Part shown: piece by piece, positions 38,711 through 50,936 of the stretch
How positions within the stretch are numbered: the first letter of the stretch is position 1
Layout of the letters: each line of letters opens with the position of its first letter
Assembly: GCF_001039355.2 (NCBI RefSeq)
Contig: NW_019775514.1
Span: 109,198-173,197, forward strand
Direction: 5' to 3'
DNA: 64,000 nt
Source: Lingula anatina
Lineage: Eukaryota > Brachiopoda > Lingulata > Lingulida > Lingulidae
The notes under the pieces: model-generated
What the model was told of the DNA's origin: nothing
Databases searched by the model: none
What the model saw: only the letters and a program-made list of their open reading frames with translations
Program-made: the position numbers and the translations under genes

Positions 38711-38930
38711 TAGACCCCATTTCCAGAGATTAGATCGATCTACTTTAGATCGACCTAACTCCCTGGGGGTTCACGCTAAATAGCTGTCAGCCGAGCGGAC
38801 ACCAAAGTTAATCACACTCTTACAGCTTGTAGTAGGCGGGACGGACATTTAAGCCGGATTATCTGACAGTAATCTAGTGAGACTCCCCGCGGGGATAGAT
38901 CGATCTAAAAGCTCTGGGAATACAGCCTTA
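38711..38930. mobile_element. Probable MITE with AGATCGATCT-bearing inverted ends
   Basis: The left arm TTCCAGAGATTAGATCGATC (38721-38740) is inverted relative to the right arm at 38896-38920, which carries TAGATCGATCTAAAAG and CTCTGGGAA. The arms enclose about 150 bp including CCCTGGGGG and CCCCGCGGGG. A related sequence TTAGATCGATCTAGG lies at about 39478, inside gene B's last intron. Confidence 0.5.
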
Positions 38931-38945
38931 AATTCGTCGGCGAGC

Positions 38946-40831
38946 TTAATGGTACAACATATTCGCAGGATGCAACAGTTCGGCGTACACCTCGCTGTCT
39001 GAACGTCGGATAAGCTCTAGGCTGCTGTTGTAGACGGTGGAGTACTTACTGAGCTCACAGGTTGCCGTAGTTTCCAAATAATTCACTGATAGGCAGCTGT
39101 AGTCTCGGCAACAGATGGCGGCACATTCTATCAGACAATGGATTCCATGTTCTGATCTGTATGTAAGGGAAGCGTCAATTCCCACAGCGTAACGTTTGTA
39201 TACCTTAAGCTGCGTGCCTTGCACTGAAAGCATAATAAGAACTTTTGCGACTAAAATAGTCTGAAAAGGCAGACATATATCTTTATTTTTTCGACAATAT
39301 CGGAGGAAATAGAAAATCACTTACACTGAGGAGGCTATCCTTTCACCACCATTTGTCTCTTTGTTTGTTTGTTTGTTTGTTTGCCACCTAGGCCAACTCC
39401 AAAATAGATGGTATATGGCATTTCCAGAATAGGTCAGAAAAGAGCTACATAATCCCTTGAAGATGAATAGCTCATGTTAGATCGATCTAGGTATGGAAAC
39501 CCAGTCTTAGTATGTAGGAATTACAATTATCATTATTTCACTTACCAGGCTCACTGCATAGTTCTACGGTCTGCTGGATCTGTTCTGCAGATAAAACGGT
39601 TCCGTACCATTGGACACACTTCATGGCACCAGAGAAATATCTCGCATCTGTAGTTGAGTTGTGTCTGGCTCCCATACGCACAGGTGTATCGGTGATATGA
39701 TTCAGCTGAGGGGTGTGCTGAAGCTGACCCATTTCGACTCCATTCGCCCACAACCCAACCATACCGGTCTGGAAATTGTAGGTAAAACCAGCATATACCC
39801 AGGCAGTATTAGAAAGTACATGAAGAGAGTAGGACTGTCCTAGAGTATATGGGTCTCTCATCACAGGACGAAGCGTGAGTGATCCTCTCCCAAGAGTCCA
39901 TATTTGAGTTCCGTAATTATAATTGCCTTGTCCAAGGCGAAAGTTGAAGAGTGGCCCCTGGTTCGACATGTCTTGTAGGTGCACGTAGGCCAGCCATGTG
40001 AAAGAACTGACATTCAGTGCTCCATTGTTTGGAATTTCGATGAAGGAAGAAACTGTGCCCGCAAATTTTGCCGCACCTTCGCCAATACCGTAAATACCTT
40101 GTTGTAAAACAATAGGAAGTTAAGGATTTTGACGTTTGTAGGTCAAATTGCACATAGTGGTACATTTAATAGCATGTTTAAAATTTGTGACCACACGAGG
40201 TTCAACTCTGCTGGAAACCTTTAATGAAACGAAACTTCTTGTACACCATTTGTATTATATCGTGGCGATAATACCTGTATCAAAGTCGACTCCTTGCACA
40301 ATGGCATGGTTACCGTTCCCACTGACGTCCAAGCCTCCGTATCGTTTGGTTAGCGGCCAAAATCCAGCTGGCCGCGGCAGGACCACTGAAAGGTATAATT
40401 CCATTATCAAACATGAAGTTTCTCGTTACGTCTCTGTTGTCCATGTTTAGGGGAGATGCTCAACGGGATTCTTTTCGTGATGGGCGTTATATGATTCAAA
40501 TCGGAATACATTATCACGCATGGATATTTTTGTGTCCAGACAAGGCAAAATATTATGTTATAACTTAAAGAATCCCAAAAATAACCTTAAGTTTTTCATT
40601 GCACTGAAAACACAAACCAATTTCAACGTTATTATTTCGAAGCAAAAATTCGCCATCTTTATCTAAATAAGGACTTTATTCTATCTAGAAAGTCACTAGA
40701 CATTGATTATTGTGCAGATGGAAAGAATACTTACTGGTTTCCCTTTCTGCCACGATACCCGTAAAGACGATCACAAACATCAACAGCATCCCGTGGTCTA
40801 CCCTTTTCACTATGTTGAAAATCAGTCTCAT
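38946..40831 (-). CDS. Array gene B: secreted LamG-PAN protein
   Basis: Exons in coding order: 40831-40735, 40385-40275, 40097-39546, 39223-38946 (97+111+552+278 bp, 345 residues). The donors are GTAAGT, GTATTA, GTAAGT and every junction is phase 1. The first exon has a basic leader (MRLIFNIVKRVDHG) before the hydrophobic MLLMFVIVFTGIVA. Translation might instead begin at the inner Met, which gives a more standard signal peptide. LamG occupies about 36-253. PAN occupies 255-345, with IECAAICCRDYSC and the conserved YNSSLEL sequon. Compared with A, two codons are missing in the loop after MGARH (NSTTDARYF). The reading frame is intact from end to end. Confidence 0.9.
39361..39384. repeat. (TTTG)n microsatellite
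   Basis: About six TTTG units in the last intron of gene B. Confidence 0.9.
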
Positions 40832-41912
40832 AAACTTATTTTTTCAGTGTACTGTACTGAAAAGATTGTTTTTGGATAAAAAATTTGAAAAGGTCTCCGT
40901 TGCAGGCGATGTCGAATTCCTTTAACTTTATAGTTCTCTGGGTATATCCACTGATCCTCTCAGTTTACATATGCCAACACGTTCCCACACTTATAATTGC
41001 CTTAGATTGGTAAATGCAAGAGTCATAAATTAGAAGGATTGATCACAGAGGTGTGTGCTTGACTTTATCAAATTTACTCTACGAAGTTGTCGATTCAATT
41101 CAAAATAAAGCAAAGGAAATGAGTTACCCGTGTATGTTCGGCGTTCCCTGCGGGTGGATATTACATTACAAAGCTAGTGGACGGAAACGTTCTAAACAAA
41201 GGTAAACCAGGCAAATAATTAGAAGGAAAATGTATTGAATTAATTGTCATATGCAAGGTTTTTTCTGTGGTTTCTGGCCATACGTGACTTTCCATCAAGG
41301 TGGCATTGTGTTAATTCCACATTTACTTTTTGTAGTACGTTTGCTGTTATTATCGTAATAACATATAAGATGCATTATTAAAATATATATATATATATAT
41401 TTCAGGTATATTAAGACGTCAGTTGAATCATTAAGTTCACATACTTTAGACGGGTTGTATACAAACAGCAAGTCCCACCTGACTCCATTTAGCAGAGGCC
41501 ATATTGTTTCAAAGACATATATTGAGTATAAGGTCCCATTCTCATAGAAAGTCACTCCATTGGTCTACGTGGATCGCTCAAAGCCTGAGGGGCTCTCGCT
41601 GAATATTATAAGTTGAACACGGCTCCGTATCTCGAAAGGTTCGCTATGTCGCGCACGTGCGCAAGAGTCTCGATTCCATGTCCCCCTTATCTCGGAAGAA
41701 TCGGTTATGGAATCGAAACACTTGCGCACGTGCGCAACATAGCGAACCTTTCGAGATACGGTGCCCAGGTAAATATGCCTCCTCCTAGCGTTTATAGAAT
41801 ACTGAGAAACTGGTGACTATACGAGTACGTTGGACACAAGAGGAGGCATGTCATTCAGTTAAACTGAGTGCAGTCATTGAGGCTCCCTGCAGAGTTGGAT
41901 CGATCGGTAAGC
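40832..41912. other. Intergenic region between genes B and C
   Basis: No gene recognised. It contains a short (AT)n run near 41385 and the large inverted repeat at 41625-41761. Confidence 0.6.
41625..41761. repeat. 54-bp inverted repeat with 29-base loop, CACGTG in each arm
   Basis: The arms 41625-41678 and 41708-41761 match at all but a few positions. Each contains GCGCACGTGCGC, itself a perfect 12-bp palindrome with an E-box core. It is notably CpG-rich in AT-rich surroundings. No protein frame is evident. A foldback/MITE or a transcribed hairpin are both possible. Confidence 0.85.
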
Positions 41913-44186
41913 TTAATCGCACAACTTATACGTAGCATGCAACAGTTCGGCGTACACCTCGCGGTCTGAACGTCGGGTAAGCTCTAGGCTGCTGTTGTAG
42001 ACGTTGGAGTACTTACTGAGCTCACAGGTTGCCGTAGTCTCCAAATAATTCACGGATAGACAGCTGTAGTCTCGGGAACAGAGGGCGGCACATTCTAGGA
42101 GAGAATGGATTCCATTTTCTGATCTGTATACAAAAAAACCGTTAATGCCCATAACGTAGCCTTGGTGAACCTTAAGCTGTGCACTAAATACTGTAAGAGA
42201 CAAAGGTACATTCAAAGTATCACGTTCAATTTATACAGTGCAAACTTATTATTCGAAAAATGAGCCAGTAAATAATTAAATTATTAGATGTATGATTTTA
42301 ATTTAATGTTTATCATTAATCTGCTTCATTTCGTTTTAGTAATGGAACTTTCAAAAAATGCAGCCGTCAACGGGCAAATTTCGAACATCATACTTCAGTT
42401 TGTTTCGTTATTTTATCTGCATGTCATATTATTTAAATTAGCTTAGACCAAGGAGACATAAATAATTTAATTATCAGTATCCTACTAACCAGGCTCACTG
42501 CACAGTTGTACGGTCTGCTGGATCTGTTCAGCAGATAAAACGGTTCCGTACCATTGGACACACTTCATGGAACCAGAAAAGAACCTTGGGTCGCTGTACG
42601 CCGTGGAGCTGTGTCTGGCTCCCATACGCACAGGTGTATCGGTGATATGATTCAGCTGACTGGTGTACTGACGCTGACCCACCTCGACTCCGTTTACCCA
42701 CATCCCAACAATCCCGGTCTGGAAATTGTAGGTAAACCCAGCATAGACCCAGGCAGTATCAGTTAGGACAGGAAGAAAATAGGTCTGTCCGAGAGTATAG
42801 GGTTCCTTTATCATTGGACGAAGGAAAAATGATCCACTTCCAACAGCCCATATGTGAGTCCCGTAATTATAATCGTTTTCACTACGGCGAAAGTTGAAGA
42901 GTGGACCCTGACTCGACATGTTTTGTAGGCGCACATAAGCAAGCCACGTGAAGGAACTGACGTTCAATGCTCCATTATTCGGGATTTCAATGAAAGAAGA
43001 CACTGTGCCTGCAAATTTGGCCGAACCTTGGCCAATGCCATAAATATTTAGTTTGAAATAAGTTGTATACAACACGTGCCATAATGTATGTAGAGGTGTG
43101 TTACCAGTTAGCAGCATTCTACTTAAACAACTACAAATTATATTTGAATGTTTATGAAAACATCCTTTAAAAATTATAAATATTTTACCTGAATCAAAAT
43201 CAACCCCTTGCACTATACCATGGTTACCGTTCCCACTGACGTCCAGACCCTCATACCGCTTTGTGAGCGGCCACAAGCCAGACGGACGCGGCAGGACCAC
43301 TGAAACGTGTCAAATACTAGGTTCAATAGATTTAACACCACATATTGATAAAATTTTAATGTTGATGATGCTTACTCATTAAACACGCCACTTTCAGACT
43401 GCGAAGCTGAAATATGGTATAAATGCCATCTTAGATATCAAGAAGCAACGGGGCATCAACGTTGTCTTTAGAGAAGCCATTGCAAATCACGTGTGGTTAT
43501 TGTATCGTATTGGTTCAACTTTTCCTACATTTTGCAAATAGAAGAACCTAGTATTTTAATATTAATTAAAACAAAACATGTTATCTACAATCAATTAGAT
43601 GGAATCTTGCCTTAACGCGACTATTTAATGCCATGGTCTACGTCAACCGTTTGTAGTGCACATAGACACCGGCTAGGAAAATACATGTAATTTATGCGGA
43701 CTACATGTTGTCAGAAAATACGTTTTGAGACCACTGTTTCTCTGTAGCTAGGTCCGGTCTAAGGGCTGGCCAATTGTATTCCTTGCGCATTTTTGTTCAA
43801 TAAATAGTTTATATTGTACCGGGCAACATTATTGTTTTTTAGAAGTTTGAAACATACCTTTTTGGAACTGCATGAAAACAAGTTAAAACCCCAAAGCGTG
43901 TAGAATCCATACAATGAATTGACACTTTTGGTGGCCGGTGGGTGTTTTAACTAAAAATCGCTGACGGTAATTTTCAAATAATCCCCCAAATACGAACAAT
44001 AGGCGGATTTCCACATCTTATTTGAAGAGTCCCAACTTCAGTAAAATCCATTCTTGGAAATACCAGTATAACTTAATTATACTCACGCTTTCCGTCGGTT
44101 TCCCCAACAACTGCAAATGCTATCGTCATCAGTAACAGCATATCGTGGTCCAGTCCTTTTCTATTCTCGCAAAGTTTCTTTGACAT
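41913..44186 (-). CDS. Array gene C: LamG-PAN protein with lost splice acceptor
   Basis: Exons: 44186-44087 (100 bp), 43299-43189 (111), LamG exon with homologous bounds 43047-42490 (558), 42190-41913 (278). The acceptor before the LamG exon, AG in A, B, E and F, reads AA here (43049-43048). The 141-bp intron 43188-43048 is a multiple of three and has no stop. The frame is therefore open from 43299 to 42490, giving a 395-residue protein if the intron is retained, with an insert containing CFHKHSNIICSCLSRMLLTG. A phase-compatible AG also exists inside the exon (GGCCAAG|GTTCGG), which would skip six residues. The signal region is HDMLLLMTIAFAVVGE. The PAN domain is intact (ECAALCSRDYSC, YNSSLEL). 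It is the sister copy of gene D. Confidence 0.75.
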
Positions 44187-45915
44187 TATTCAATGTAGAT
44201 CTGATTTGAAGTCCGCCCGCATAGAAACCCGTTGCACAACTTTTATAAAGCGGGCTTTGTCAACGGACCGTTCAGATTCTGACCATTGTAATTTAGGTAG
44301 GGTTTTTAAGACATGTTAAATCCTCCAAAGCGTCTTTTAATTTGCGTCCGCACAACCGGTTACATGTGTCTGACTGATGTTAATACGTACGTTAAGTAAT
44401 TATTACATATGCTTTTAGGACTGTCAAAAGAGTCCGTTGACTACATTAATGTCTATCCACATTAAAACCTCATGTGCATTCAAACCTTTGTCATCACAGA
44501 GATTAACTTCAGGAGAGAGAGAATATTTTAATTAAGCTTAAAAGCTTCGGTAACGATTTCGTTGCGATATCGACATGGACTTCATTAAGGCATTCAGTTC
44601 TATTGCAAGCGGGCAGAAACCCGTTGCACATTTTGTCGATTACTTGCTCATATTACCTGGTCTCCATTCGTGTTGGCCAATTAACGGAAATGAGCTACTT
44701 ATTCATTTCAGTGGTGCATAATGATTGGTGCCGACAAGTGATATCAATACACCATTCAGTTTACGATGAAGTACTTGAACTTTGTTTTACTGACAACACG
44801 TACGCTTTAAATCAGTTCAAACTAAAACAAAATGTATAGGTGTAAATTACATTGGTCTATTGCAGGAAAGTTGGTATACATATACCCACTCGAATATTAA
44901 GAGACAAAAAGTGAGTTCAGCGAGTGTTACTCGATTAAACAGGGGAACAGATCAGGTGGCAAACAGGAGATTTCTATGTTAAGAACTACACATTTGCTTC
45001 TGCAAGCAGTTAATCATGGCGAATACTGATGACACATTTCCGGATACAATGTCTGGCCGCGGCCGAAAGTATGAACAAAAATGTCCGGTTAAATTCTGCC
45101 ATCGATTTATGTGAGATAAGACAACGAATGCTTTATGATTAAGTCTTCAAATTCAACTCTTTCCATGGCCTATACATATATAACATCAAAACAGGATTTC
45201 AAAGGCAAATCAAGACAAGGTAACAACGCACATTGCGGTAACGGAGACAAGAAAAACAATTAACACTCCGCAACACAAGCACAATGTTTAGAATGGCCAG
45301 CACATAATGGTCACATGTAAAGTGTTCTAAACCAGATGTAAGTCGACTCACAAATTTAGGAACGCCATAAAGAACATAATCGTTACTTTTAGGATTAACA
45401 AATCCGTGTCAAATCTGTAATAATATGTAGCCCATGGTGAAATGTCTCATTTTTCGTTGACACAATATACAAACCAAAGAGTTACAGTAAAAATGTTTTG
45501 ACAGTAACTTGATATATTTCAATGGTGCCAAAGTGTGACTAAGTGTTATAGGGCCAATTGAATCAGTCAATATAACTCATTTTAAACTTGCAAAAAGTCA
45601 GCTGGATAAATCATCCGATGTTAGACTGGTTTAAAACTCAAGATAAATCGATAAGTAAAAAAATTACCTTCATGTTTAAAAAAGCTTTTTTCCATTTCTT
45701 TTATTAAAAATTCTCACTGTGCAATAAAATAAATCACTTTCTGAGAAGTGCGTGGGATGATAAAAACGAAAAGGGTAATCTTAGCTCTTAAAGTGTTGAA
45801 TGTTATTGCACTAAATATCTAGATAAGTTTCATACACAACACAAACGACAAAAAAGCTATTTTGACCAATTAAGGCAATTTAAACGTAGCGATCCATCTA
45901 AATTCGTCGGTGAGC
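44187..45915. other. Gene C upstream flank, part of a segmental duplication
   Basis: 44187 to about 45250 is nearly identical to the flank above gene D (48064 to about 49140). The following part, about 45370-45915, matches 49140-49657. A frame of about 87 codons is open in the D copy (48452-48715) but shifted by one base here and broken by stops in a third copy near 53.3 kb. The duplicated flank is therefore judged non-coding. Confidence 0.7.
44241..44250 (-). promoter_or_regulatory. TATA box of gene C
   Basis: On the minus strand this reads CTTTATAAAAG, about 55-64 bases before the ATG at 44186. The same box is kept at the same place upstream of gene D. It predicts transcription starts about 30 bases before the ATG. 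Confidence 0.6.
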
Positions 45916-48063
45916 TTAATGAAACAATTTATTTCCAGGATACAATAATTCGGCGTACACCTCGCGGTCTGAACGTCGAGTAAGCTCTAGGCTGCTGTTG
46001 TAGACGTTGGAGTACTTGCTGAGCTCACAGGTTGCCGTAGTCTCCAAATAATTCACGGATAGACAGCTGAAGTCTCGGCAACAGAGGGCGGCACATTCTG
46101 TGAGAGAATGGACGTCATGCTCGGACCTGTATGTAAGGGATGCGACAGTACCCATAACGTAGCCTTGGTGAACCTTAAGCTGTGCACCATATACTGAAAT
46201 GGGCATCAAGGGATTCTTTGTATTGGATTGAATTTATGCAGTGCAAACTTATCATATCATTTGGAAATACTATGGGACAAGTAAAAAAAAATTAAAGAAG
46301 ATGCATGATTTGTTATATAATCATCATTATCATACTTACTAGGCTCTCTGCACAGTTCTACGGTCTGCTGGATCTGTTCTGCAGATAAAACGGTTCCGTA
46401 CCATTGGACACACTTCATGGCACCAGAGAAATATCTTGAATCTGCAGTTGAGTTGTGTCTGGCTCCCATACGCACAGGAGTATCGGTGATATGATTCAGC
46501 TGAGGGGTGTGCTGAAGCTGACCCACCTCGACTCCATTAACCCACAACCCAACCATACCTGTCTGGAAATTGTAGGTAAAACCAGCATAGACCCAGGCAG
46601 TATCGGTTAATACAGGAAGGGAGTAGGACTGTCCTAGGGTATAGGGTTCCTTCATCATTGGACGAAGGAAAAATGATCCACTTCCAACAGCCCATATGTG
46701 AGTCCCGTAATTATAATCGTTTTCATTACGGCGAAAGTTGAAGAGTGGTCCCTGATTCGACATGCTTTGTAGGCGCACATAAGCAAGCCACGTGAAGGTA
46801 CTGACGTTCAATGCTCCATTGTTCGGGATTTCGATGAAGGAAGACACTGTACCTGCAAAATTGGCCGAACCTTGGCCAATGCCATAAATATTTAGTTTGA
46901 AATAAGTTGTATAGGGGCCTATAACACGTGCCATAATGTATGTAGAGGTGTGTTACCGGTTAGCAGCATTCTACTTAAACAACTATAAATTATATGTGAA
47001 TGTTTATGAAAACATCCTTTAAAAATGCTTGAATATTTTACCTGAATCGAAATCGACTCCTTGAGCAATGCCATGGTTACCGTTCCCACTGACGTCCAGA
47101 CCCTCATACCGCTTTGTGAGCGGCCACAAGCCAGCCGGACGCGGCAGGACCACTGAAACGTGTCAAATACCAGGTTCAATAGATTAAACACCACATATTG
47201 ATAAAATTTTAATGTTGATGATGCTTACTCAGTAAACACGCCACTTTCAGACTGCGAAGCTGAAATATGGTATAAATGCCATCTTAGATATCAAGAAGCA
47301 ACGGGGCATCAACGTTGTCTTAAGAGAAGCCATTGCAAATCACGTGTGGTTATTGTATCGTATTGGTTCAACTTTTCCTACATTTTGCAAATAGAAGAAC
47401 CTAGTATTTTAATATTAATTAAAACAAAACATGATATCTACAATTGATTAACTTGGTATCCACGTGATGCGTGGTTATATTAGATGGAATCTTGCCTTAA
47501 CGCGACTATTCAAAACCATGGTCTATGTCAACCGTTTGTAGTGCACATAGACACCGGCTAGGAAAATAATTATGCGGACTACATGTTGTCAGAATATACG
47601 TTTTGAGACCACTGTTTCTCTGTAGCTAGGTCCGTTCTGAGGGCTGGTCAATTGCATTCCTTGCGTATTTTTGTTCAATAAATAGTTTATATTTTACCGG
47701 GCAACATTATTGGTTTTAGAAGTTTGAAACATACCTTTTTGGAACTGCATGAAAACAAGTTAAAACCCCAAAGCGTGTAGAATCCATACAATGAATTGAC
47801 ACTTTTGGTGGCCGGTGGGTGTTTTAACTAAAAATCGCTGACGGTAATTTTCAAATAATCCCCCAAATACGAACAAAAGGCGGATTTTCATATCTTATTT
47901 GAAGAGGCCCAACTTCAGTAAAATCCATTCATGGATATACCAGTATTACTTAATTATACTCACCCTTTCCATCGGTTTCCCCAACAACTGCAAATGCTAT
48001 CGTCATCAGAAACAGCATATCGTGGTCCAGTCCTTTTTGATTCTCGCAACGTTTCCTTGACAT
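45916..48063 (-). CDS. Array gene D: LamG-PAN protein using a shifted acceptor
   Basis: Exons in coding order: 48063-47964, 47152-47042, 46918-46340, 46193-45916 (100+111+579+278 bp, 355 residues). As in C, the ancestral acceptor before IYGIG reads AA. Here a TATAG|GC site 27 bases upstream is in the correct phase and adds nine residues (PYTTYFKLN). Retaining the intron would hit a TAA, so D needs this acceptor. Signal region HDMLFLMTIAFAVVGE; LamG about 37-263 including the added residues; PAN 265-355 with ECAALCCRDFSC and YNSSLEL. The donor of the LamG exon is CCTA|GTAAGT, so the split codon is ATA (Ile) rather than the Val of A, B, C and F. The frame is otherwise intact. Confidence 0.85.
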
Positions 48064-49657
48064 TATTCAATGTAGATCTAATTTGAAGTCCACCCGCATA
48101 GAAACCCGTTGCACAACTTTTATAAAGCAGGCTTTGTCAACGGACCGTTCAGATTCTGACCATTGTAATTTAGGTAGGGTTTTAAAGACATGTTAAATCC
48201 TCCAAAGCGTCTTTTAATTTGCGTCCGCACAACCGGTTACATGTGTCTGACTGATGTTAATACGTACGTTAAGTAATTATTACATGTGCTTTTAGGACTG
48301 TCAAAAGAGTCCGTTGACTACATTAATGTCTATCCACATTAAAACCTCATGTGCATTCAAACCTTTGTCATCACAGAGATTAACTTCAGGAGAGAGAGAA
48401 TATTTTAATTAAGCTTAAAAGCTTCGGTAACGATTTCGTTGCGATATCGACATGGACTTCATTGAGGCATTCAGTTCTATTGCAAGCGGACAGAAACCCG
48501 TTGCACATTTTGTCGATAACTTGCTTATATTACCTGGTTTCATTCGTGTTTGCCAATTGACGGAAATGGGCTACTTATTCATTTCGGTGGTGTGTAATGA
48601 TTGGTGCCGAAACGTGATATCAATACACCATTCAGTTTGCGATGAAGTACATGGACTTTGTTTTACTGGCAACACGTACGCTTTTAATCAGTTCAAACTA
48701 AAACAAAATGTATAGGGGTAAATTACATTGGTCTATTGCGGGAAAGTTGGTATACATGTACCCACTCGAATATTAAGAGACAAAAGGTGAGTTCAGCGAG
48801 TGTTACTCAATTAAACAGAGGAACAGATCAGGTGGCAAACGGGAGATTGCTATGTTAAGAACTACACATTTGCCTCTTTAAGCAAAGTAATTCATGGCGA
48901 ATACAGATGACACATTTCCGGTTACAATGTCTGGCCTCAGCCAAAAGTATGAACAAAAATGTCCGGTTAAAGTCTGACATCGATTTATGTGAGATAAGAC
49001 AACAAATGCTTTATGGTTAAGTCAACAAATTCAACTCAATCCATGACCTATACATATATAACATCAAAACAGGATTTCAAAGGCAAATCAAGACAAGATA
49101 AGAACGCACATTGCGGTAGCAGAGACAACATAGACAATAAGAACATAATCATTACTTTAGGATGAACAAATCCGTGTCAAGTCTGTAATAATCTGTTACC
49201 CAATGTCTCATTTTCCGTTGACACAATATACAAGCCAAGAGTTACAGTAAAATTGCTTTGACAGTAACTCGATATATTCTAATGGTGCCAAAGTGTGGCT
49301 AAGTGTTGTAGGGCCAATTGAATCAGTCAATATAACTTGTAAAATGTCAGTTGGATAAATCACCCGATGTTAGCCTGGTATAAAACTCAAGGTAGATCGA
49401 TAAGTAAAAAATTACCTTCATATTAAAAAAGGCGTTTTTCTTTTCTATTACTTATAATACTTATAGTGCAATATAATAGCATTTTCTGAACAGCGCGTGA
49501 GATGGTAAAAAGCGAAAAGGGTAATTTTAGCCAAAAGTGTTGAATTTTATTGCACTAAATATTTAGATAAGTCTTGAACACAACGGATAAGAGAAAAAAG
49601 CTTTGACCAATTAAGGCCATTTCAACGTATCGATCCATCTTAAATTCGTCGGTGAGC
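48064..49657. other. Gene D upstream flank, copy of 44187-45915
   Basis: Long near-identical match to the flank of gene C, with scattered substitutions and small indels. No gene recognised. Confidence 0.7.
48118..48127 (-). promoter_or_regulatory. TATA box of gene D
   Basis: Minus strand CTTTATAAAAG, 55-64 bases before the ATG at 48063. It is identical to the box of gene C and lies within the duplicated flank. Confidence 0.6.
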
Positions 49658-50860
49658 TTAGTGGTACAATTTATTTCCAGGATGCAACAGTTCGGCGTAC
49701 ACCTCGCGGTCTGAACGTCGGGTAAGCTCTAGGCTGCTGTTGTAGACGTTGGAGTACTTGCTGAGCTCACAGGTTGCCGTAGTCTCCAAAAAATTCACTG
49801 ATAGACAGCTGCAGTCTCGGCAACAGAGGGCGGCACATTCTGTGAGGGAGTGGACGTCATGCTCGGTCCTGTATGTAAGGGATGCGTCAATACCCATAAC
49901 GTAGCCTTGGTGAACCTTAAGCTGTGCACCATAAACTGAAATGGGCATCAAGGGATTCTTTGTATTGGATTGAATTTATGCAGTGCAAACTTATCATATC
50001 ATTTGGAAATACTATGGAACAAGTAAATAATTAGTATAAAGAAGATTCATGATTTGTTATATAATCATCATTATCATACTTACTAGGCTCTCTGCACAGT
50101 TCTACGGTCTGCTGGATCTGTTCTGCAGATAAAACAGTTCCGTACCATTGGACACACTTAATGGCACCAGAAAAATATCTCGTATCTGCTGCGGAGCTGT
50201 GTCTGGCTCCCATACGCACAGGGGTATCGGTGATAAGATTCAGCTGAGGGGTATTCTGAAGCTGACCTGCCTCGACCCCGTTCACCCACAACTTAACCAT
50301 CCCAGTCTGGAAATCGTACGTAAAGCCAGCGTAGACCCAGGCAGTATTGGAAAGTACAGGGAGGTAGTAGGACTGTGCTTCACCATATGGTTCCTTTATC
50401 AAAGGACGAAGGTACAATGATCCACTCACAATAGCCCATATGTGAGTCCCGTATTCATAATTGTTCTCACTACGGCGAAAATTAAAGAGTGGTCCCTGAT
50501 TCGACATGTCTTTCAAGTGCACGTAAGCTAGCCAAGTAAAGGAACTGACGTTCAATGCTCCATTGTTTGGGATTTATGATGTATGAAGAAACTGTCCCCG
50601 CAAATTTAGCTGAGCCTTCGCCGATTCCATAAATACCTAAATGGATAGCATAAAGTGAAAATGGTAAACTATGTAAAGCGTGTTTTTGTGAATTATGAAT
50701 TGCGATAAAATGTTCTAGGCAACTGCTTGATATTTGCCTCGGTTCGTGTGGCAATTCTCTTTTGCTTTGACCCCCCTCCCCCGTTAGAAAAATCCTGGTT
50801 TTTCAGGAGAGTGTACATTACCAAAGAGCCACAAGTAGATTTCAGCCAAGATTTTCTTGA

Positions 50861-50936
50861 ATAAAGGAAATAGCTGTGCCTACAAATTGAGCCCAGCCTT
50901 CCATGATATTATAAAAACTCAATTAAATGATAAGTT
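50861..50936 (-). pseudogene. Relic of a LamG exon start inside gene E intron 2
   Basis: The stretch ATAAAGGAAATAGCTG through GAGCCCAGCCTTCC matches, with changes and a stop, the first 50-60 bases of the LamG exon (AAATTTAGCTGAGCC in the true exon). It sits between exons 2 and 3. The same relic occurs in gene F, so it predates the E/F duplication. Confidence 0.55.

Larger units (their letters stand above)
37132..38945. other. Intergenic region between genes A and B
   Basis: AT-rich DNA without a recognised gene. It holds AAT runs near 37600, a compound (GT)n(GA)n repeat, a perfect 11-bp stem-loop near 38.6 kb and an inverted-repeat element carrying AGATCGATCT at 38.7-38.9 kb. Confidence 0.6.

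Noticed and set aside
48452-48715. 87-codon frame upstream of gene D as a gene
   Set aside because: The copy above gene C is shifted by one base and the third copy near 53.3 kb has stops, so the frame is not maintained.
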